A DNA stretch of 7,821 nt from a bacterium. Its GTDB lineage: Bacteria > Chloroflexota > Dormibacteria > UBA8260 > Bog-877. The stretch is from the NCBI GenBank assembly GCA_021817025.1, contig JAKAWF010000150.1, forward strand, positions 1 to 7,821, written 5' to 3'. Made by a program: the position numbers and the translations under genes. The notes under the pieces are model-generated. The model worked only from the letters and a program-made list of their open reading frames with translations. It was not told the DNA's origin and made no database searches. Below, in pieces: positions 5,242 to 7,821 of the stretch (the stretch's first letter is position 1; every line of letters starts with the position of its first letter).

Positions 5242-7635
5242 ATGGTCGAGGATGGCAAGGACAGTGGCTGTCCGATCGAGGGTGTCGAGGAGCCCGCCGC
5301 CGAGGCTGCGGAGCTTGGAAGGCAAGTCGCCGAGACCTCCGCCACGGCCCAGGTGCTCGGGCTCGACCCGTCACGCCAGCATCTCAACACGACCGCAGCG
5401 GCCAAGGCACTTGGGATCTCGACCGGCTCGGTGCGCTCCGCCATCCAACGCCGAGATCTCTTTGGCCATCAGGTCACCGGGCGCATCGGATATGGCGAGC
5501 AGAACTTCTGGAGGGTGCCAGCCACCCAGGTCGCGGTGCTCGTCACCACCCCCGAGCCGCCCGCCTGGCTCGACCGTGCTCGCAAGGCGTGGGACCGCTC
5601 CGCCACCCGCTGTCGCCTCGAGGAGGCAACCGCTCGCCGTGCCGCCGAGGCGGCGAAATGCATGGCGACGAAGGAACGCAAGGCGGCGGATCTCGACGAG
5701 GCCCGCCGAGCCGTGCGCCCGAGCATCAGGCAGCGTCGAACTGAGCCGGATACGGTCGTGTTCCACGTCGGAGCGACCAACTCCGGGAAGACACACGATG
5801 CTCTCGCTGCACTCGTGGACGCCGGTCGCGGCACCTACGCCGCTCCGTTGCGGATGCTTGCGGCCGAGGCGTTCGAGCGCCTCTCGATCCGCCTGGGCGA
5901 GAGTCAGGTAGGGCTGGTCACCGGCGAGGAGCGCATCAATGACGACGCTCCAGTCATCTGTTGCACCGCCGAGATGGCACCGATGCGAGGCGAGCTGTTG
6001 GTGCTCGACGAGGTCCATTGGGCGAACGACTCCGAGCGAGGGTGGGCGTGGACGCGGCTCATGCTCGGAGCTGAGTACCAACACATCCGCATGGCCGGTG
6101 CCCCGGACGCTCTCCCGTTGGTCCGCGCCGCTTTCCCCGACGCCGAGGTGGTCCTCCACGAACGCCTCTGTCCACTGGAGATCGCGACCAAGCCAATCCG
6201 GCTCTCGGCGGTGCCTGAGCGGGCCGCGGTTGTCGCCTTCTCCCGCAAGGCCGTCTACCACGTCGCCGGGTTGTTGCGGCGGGCCGGACGACGGCCGGCA
6301 GTGCTCTACGGGGCGATGCCCCCCGAGGTGCGACGCCACGAGGTCGCCCGGTTTGTCGCCGGTGAGGCAGACGTGGTCGTCGCGACCGACGTGATCGGTC
6401 ACGGCATCAACCTGCCGGTGTCGGCGGTGATCTTTGCCGAAACGGAAAAGTTTGACGGTGTCAGTCGCCGAGAGCTGTCAGCTTGGGAGGTGGCCCAGAT
6501 AGCGGGCCGCGCCGGTCGGTTCGGCTTGGAGCCGTCTGGCACCGCGGCCGCGCTCACAGGTGTGCCCGGCCTGTCGGCAGCAGCCAAGACCGTCGCCAAG
6601 GCGGCCACTCCGACAGTTGACGTCGGCAATGGTGCTCTGGGCTACCGGAGCATCGGCTGTGGCAGGCTCGCCCCGAGCCTTGACGACCTAGCCGCTACCG
6701 AGGCCACCCAACTCCCGGTCAGGCTCACTGCATGGGCGAAGGAGGCTGTCGGCCTCGCCCACAGGGTCGGCTGGGTCAAGGTCGCGAGCGTGGGGGATCT
6801 GCGAGCGCGGCTGGAGGTTGTCGCCAGGTCCGCCGGGCTGGACGCCATCGACGTCGACGCCGCGTGGCGGCTGGCGCGAAGCCCACTGGATGCTTCCAAC
6901 CCAGTCGACAGCGATGTCCTCGCCCGGATGGCCCACGCCGTTGCCGGTAACGCTCCACTCCGGTCGCTGATTGCCGCCCATCCGTCTGGCGGCCTTGAGG
7001 TGCTCGAAGCGGCTGGGAGGCGCGCGGCTGCGCTGCGCTGGTTCACGCTGGTATTCCCCAGCGTAGGAGACATCACCCACGACGAGGTGGTTGCCTACGA
7101 AGCTGCGGTGACCAGGGAGATCATCGCCAAGCTCGGCAAGGCGGTGGACGGGGGCATAGCGCGCTGCACCGACTGTGGGCAGATCTGTGCCCCATGGTCC
7201 AAGTGGTGCGACGCGTGCTACCGGCGCGGCCGATGGCACTACGACGACTGGGACGACGACCAAGAGGACTATGAGGACGACGAGCGGGATTACTTGCCAT
7301 CGAAGAAGTCGAAGCCGACCGACCGGCAGGAGCAGCGAGCGCAGGAGCGCAATACCAGGAACGCCAAACTGGACTCCGAGATAGCCGCTATGGCCGGATC
7401 GGATGGCACCCTCGCACGTCCGAAGGGCGCTCCTCGATCTCTATGGCGGGAGCGGGCGCTACCGGCCCTTCTCGCTGTAACCGGAGACGAACGTTACGCT
7501 CTCCGCTCCGCCATGAACCAGACCCTGAGAACGTGGCGGCCGACTGTCGACGCCCTGGACGACTTCGCCGCACGGGCTCGTGCACTTGTGGCGGAACCGC
7601 ACACTCCGGTCGGCCGTGCCGGCCTCAAACGCTGA
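5242..7635 (+). CDS. SUV3-like DExH RNA helicase with added N-terminal HTH and C-terminal zinc ribbon
   Basis: 797 residues; an ATP-dependent superfamily 2 helicase of the SUV3 type, predicted to unwind RNA or RNA/DNA duplexes. Domains: residues ~48-101, excisionase/MerR-like helix-turn-helix (LNTTAAAKALGISTGSVRSA... ending FWRVPATQV); ~110-165, charged helical linker; ~172-430, helicase core. Motifs: Walker A GATNSGKT (177-184, Lys183), PLRMLAAEAFERL, LVTGEER (225-231), CCTAEM (240-245), DEVH (256-259), SERGWAWTRLMLG, FSRK (333-336), ATDVIGHGINLP (381-392), QIAGRAGRF (419-427). All catalytic positions look intact. Residues ~540-640 resemble the SUV3 C-terminal helical region (ARSPLDASNP, then LRWFTLVFPS). 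Then comes a zinc ribbon Cys642-Cys645/Cys656-Cys659, an acidic tract (668-683, 12 Asp/Glu) and a charged tail to 797. SUV3 in mitochondria works with RNA-degrading exonuclease; no nuclease is seen here. The neighbouring IS607-like gene suggests an accessory locus. The family is secure; the role is not. Confidence 0.93.
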   Translation: MVEDGKDSGCPIEGVEEPAAEAAELGRQVAETSATAQVLGLDPSRQHLNTTAAAKALGISTGSVRSAIQRRDLFGHQVTGRIGYGEQNFWRVPATQVAVLVTTPEPPAWLDRARKAWDRSATRCRLEEATARRAAEAAKCMATKERKAADLDEARRAVRPSIRQRRTEPDTVVFHVGATNSGKTHDALAALVDAGRGTYAAPLRMLAAEAFERLSIRLGESQVGLVTGEERINDDAPVICCTAEMAPMRGELLVLDEVHWANDSERGWAWTRLMLGAEYQHIRMAGAPDALPLVRAAFPDAEVVLHERLCPLEIATKPIRLSAVPERAAVVAFSRKAVYHVAGLLRRAGRRPAVLYGAMPPEVRRHEVARFVAGEADVVVATDVIGHGINLPVSAVIFAETEKFDGVSRRELSAWEVAQIAGRAGRFGLEPSGTAAALTGVPGLSAAAKTVAKAATPTVDVGNGALGYRSIGCGRLAPSLDDLAATEATQLPVRLTAWAKEAVGLAHRVGWVKVASVGDLRARLEVVARSAGLDAIDVDAAWRLARSPLDASNPVDSDVLARMAHAVAGNAPLRSLIAAHPSGGLEVLEAAGRRAAALRWFTLVFPSVGDITHDEVVAYEAAVTREIIAKLGKAVDGGIARCTDCGQICAPWSKWCDACYRRGRWHYDDWDDDQEDYEDDERDYLPSKKSKPTDRQEQRAQERNTRNAKLDSEIAAMAGSDGTLARPKGAPRSLWRERALPALLAVTGDERYALRSAMNQTLRTWRPTVDALDDFAARARALVAEPHTPVGRAGLKR

Positions 7636-7646
7636 AGTCGAGATCA

Positions 7647-7674
7647 CTGCTCACACCGTGACGATTGTGAGCAG
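7647..7674. repeat. 9-bp perfect inverted repeat CTGCTCACA-N10-TGTGAGCAG
   Basis: CTGCTCACA (7647-7655) and TGTGAGCAG (7666-7674) are perfect reverse complements around a 10-nt spacer, 11 nt after the helicase stop. As RNA it could be a terminator, although no T tract follows. As DNA it could be a protein-binding dyad. The half-site GTGAGCAG occurs a third time at 7734-7741, overlapping the -10 box and start region of the next gene. That favours a binding-site role for the transposase or a regulator. Confidence 0.6.
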
Positions 7675-7729
7675 GGCCTCCAGACCGGTGAAGTCGTGAG
7701 GGTTGCGAACAGTTGCTCGTACGATGCGG

Positions 7730-7743
7730 TATAGTGAGCAGAG
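7730..7743 (+). promoter_or_regulatory. -10 box positioned for a leaderless transposase transcript
   Basis: TATAGT (7730-7735) ends 8 nt before ATG 7744, so transcription would begin at or 1-2 nt before the ATG. No Shine-Dalgarno precedes this ATG. TANNNT-type -10 boxes at this distance mark leaderless mRNAs in actinobacteria. No -35 at ideal spacing is seen; TTGCGA (7703-7708) is 21 nt away and TTGCTC (7713-7718) only 11. The -10 box overlaps the GTGAGCAG repeat, which suggests autoregulation. Confidence 0.55.
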
Positions 7744-7821
7744 ATGAACTTGAAGGAGTGGGCGAGGCTACAGGGGATTCACCCAGTGACCGCATACCGG
7801 TGGTTCCGGGATGGGAAGCTG
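7744..7821 (+). CDS. IS607-family serine recombinase (TnpA-like) N-terminus, truncated by window end
   Basis: Twenty-six codons are visible: MNLKEWARLQG followed by IHPVTAYRWFRDGKL, still open at the window end. This matches the start of IS607-family TnpA proteins, which begin with a MerR-like helix-turn-helix (KEWAxxQGxxxxTAYRWFRxGKLP pattern) before the serine-recombinase catalytic domain. That order is the reverse of classic resolvases. The catalytic Ser and the rest of the protein lie outside the window. Full IS607 elements usually also carry tnpB, an RNA-guided nuclease, which would be expected further right. The gene appears to be expressed from its own leaderless promoter. A related MerR-like DNA-binding protein cannot be excluded from only 26 residues, but the match to the transposase start is specific. 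Confidence 0.75.
   Translation, partial: MNLKEWARLQGIHPVTAYRWFRDGKL

Noticed and set aside
5371..6402. 343-codon minus-strand frame opposite the helicase
   Set aside because: It lies fully within the helicase catalytic region on the other strand and has no recognisable motifs or ribosome-binding site.
1..7821. CRISPR array or phage gene cluster
   Set aside because: No regularly spaced repeat series and no phage structural or packaging genes are visible in the window.

Overview
The window is high-GC DNA with every credible gene on the + strand. GTG and TTG starts are common, genes are tightly overlapped, and the last gene has a promoter that suggests a leaderless mRNA. Together these point to an actinobacterium-like genome, possibly Acidimicrobiia-like. 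That is inference from base composition and gene style; no rRNA or tRNA is present to confirm it.

Left part (1-3885), metabolism. The window opens inside the last ~125 codons of a branched-chain amino-acid/amide-type ABC transporter substrate-binding protein, closed by a strong hairpin at 405-446. A ~300 bp stretch without a convincing gene follows. Next is a compact three-gene operon: an HMG-CoA-lyase-like DRE-TIM protein that lacks the usual catalytic cysteine, a class III (CaiB/BaiF) CoA-transferase with its catalytic Asp in place, and a CitE-like (HpcH/HpaI family) lyase. The genes overlap at their junctions, so they are probably co-translated. The set reads as a module that activates an organic acid as a CoA thioester and cleaves the product by retro-aldol/Claisen chemistry. 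The substrate cannot be read from the sequence. The upstream binding protein could supply it, but the hairpin between them argues for separate transcription.

Middle (3886-4866). Nearly 1 kb holds no gene I can recognise. It contains several small inverted repeats and looks like decayed or boundary sequence between core metabolism and an accessory region.

Right part (4867-7821), accessory. A small uncertain ORF and a hairpin precede an 797-aa protein that is the most unusual item here. It is a full SUV3-type DExH RNA helicase (best known from mitochondria and alphaproteobacteria). It carries an added N-terminal excisionase/MerR-like helix-turn-helix and an added C-terminal CxxC-x10-CxxC zinc ribbon, acidic tract and charged tail. 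About 110 bp downstream, after a 9-bp inverted repeat, a gene begins whose first 26 residues look like an IS607-family serine-recombinase transposase. It has a -10 box placed for a leaderless transcript and runs off the window. The helicase therefore sits next to a mobile element and may be part of mobile or anti-mobile cargo; its function is unknown.
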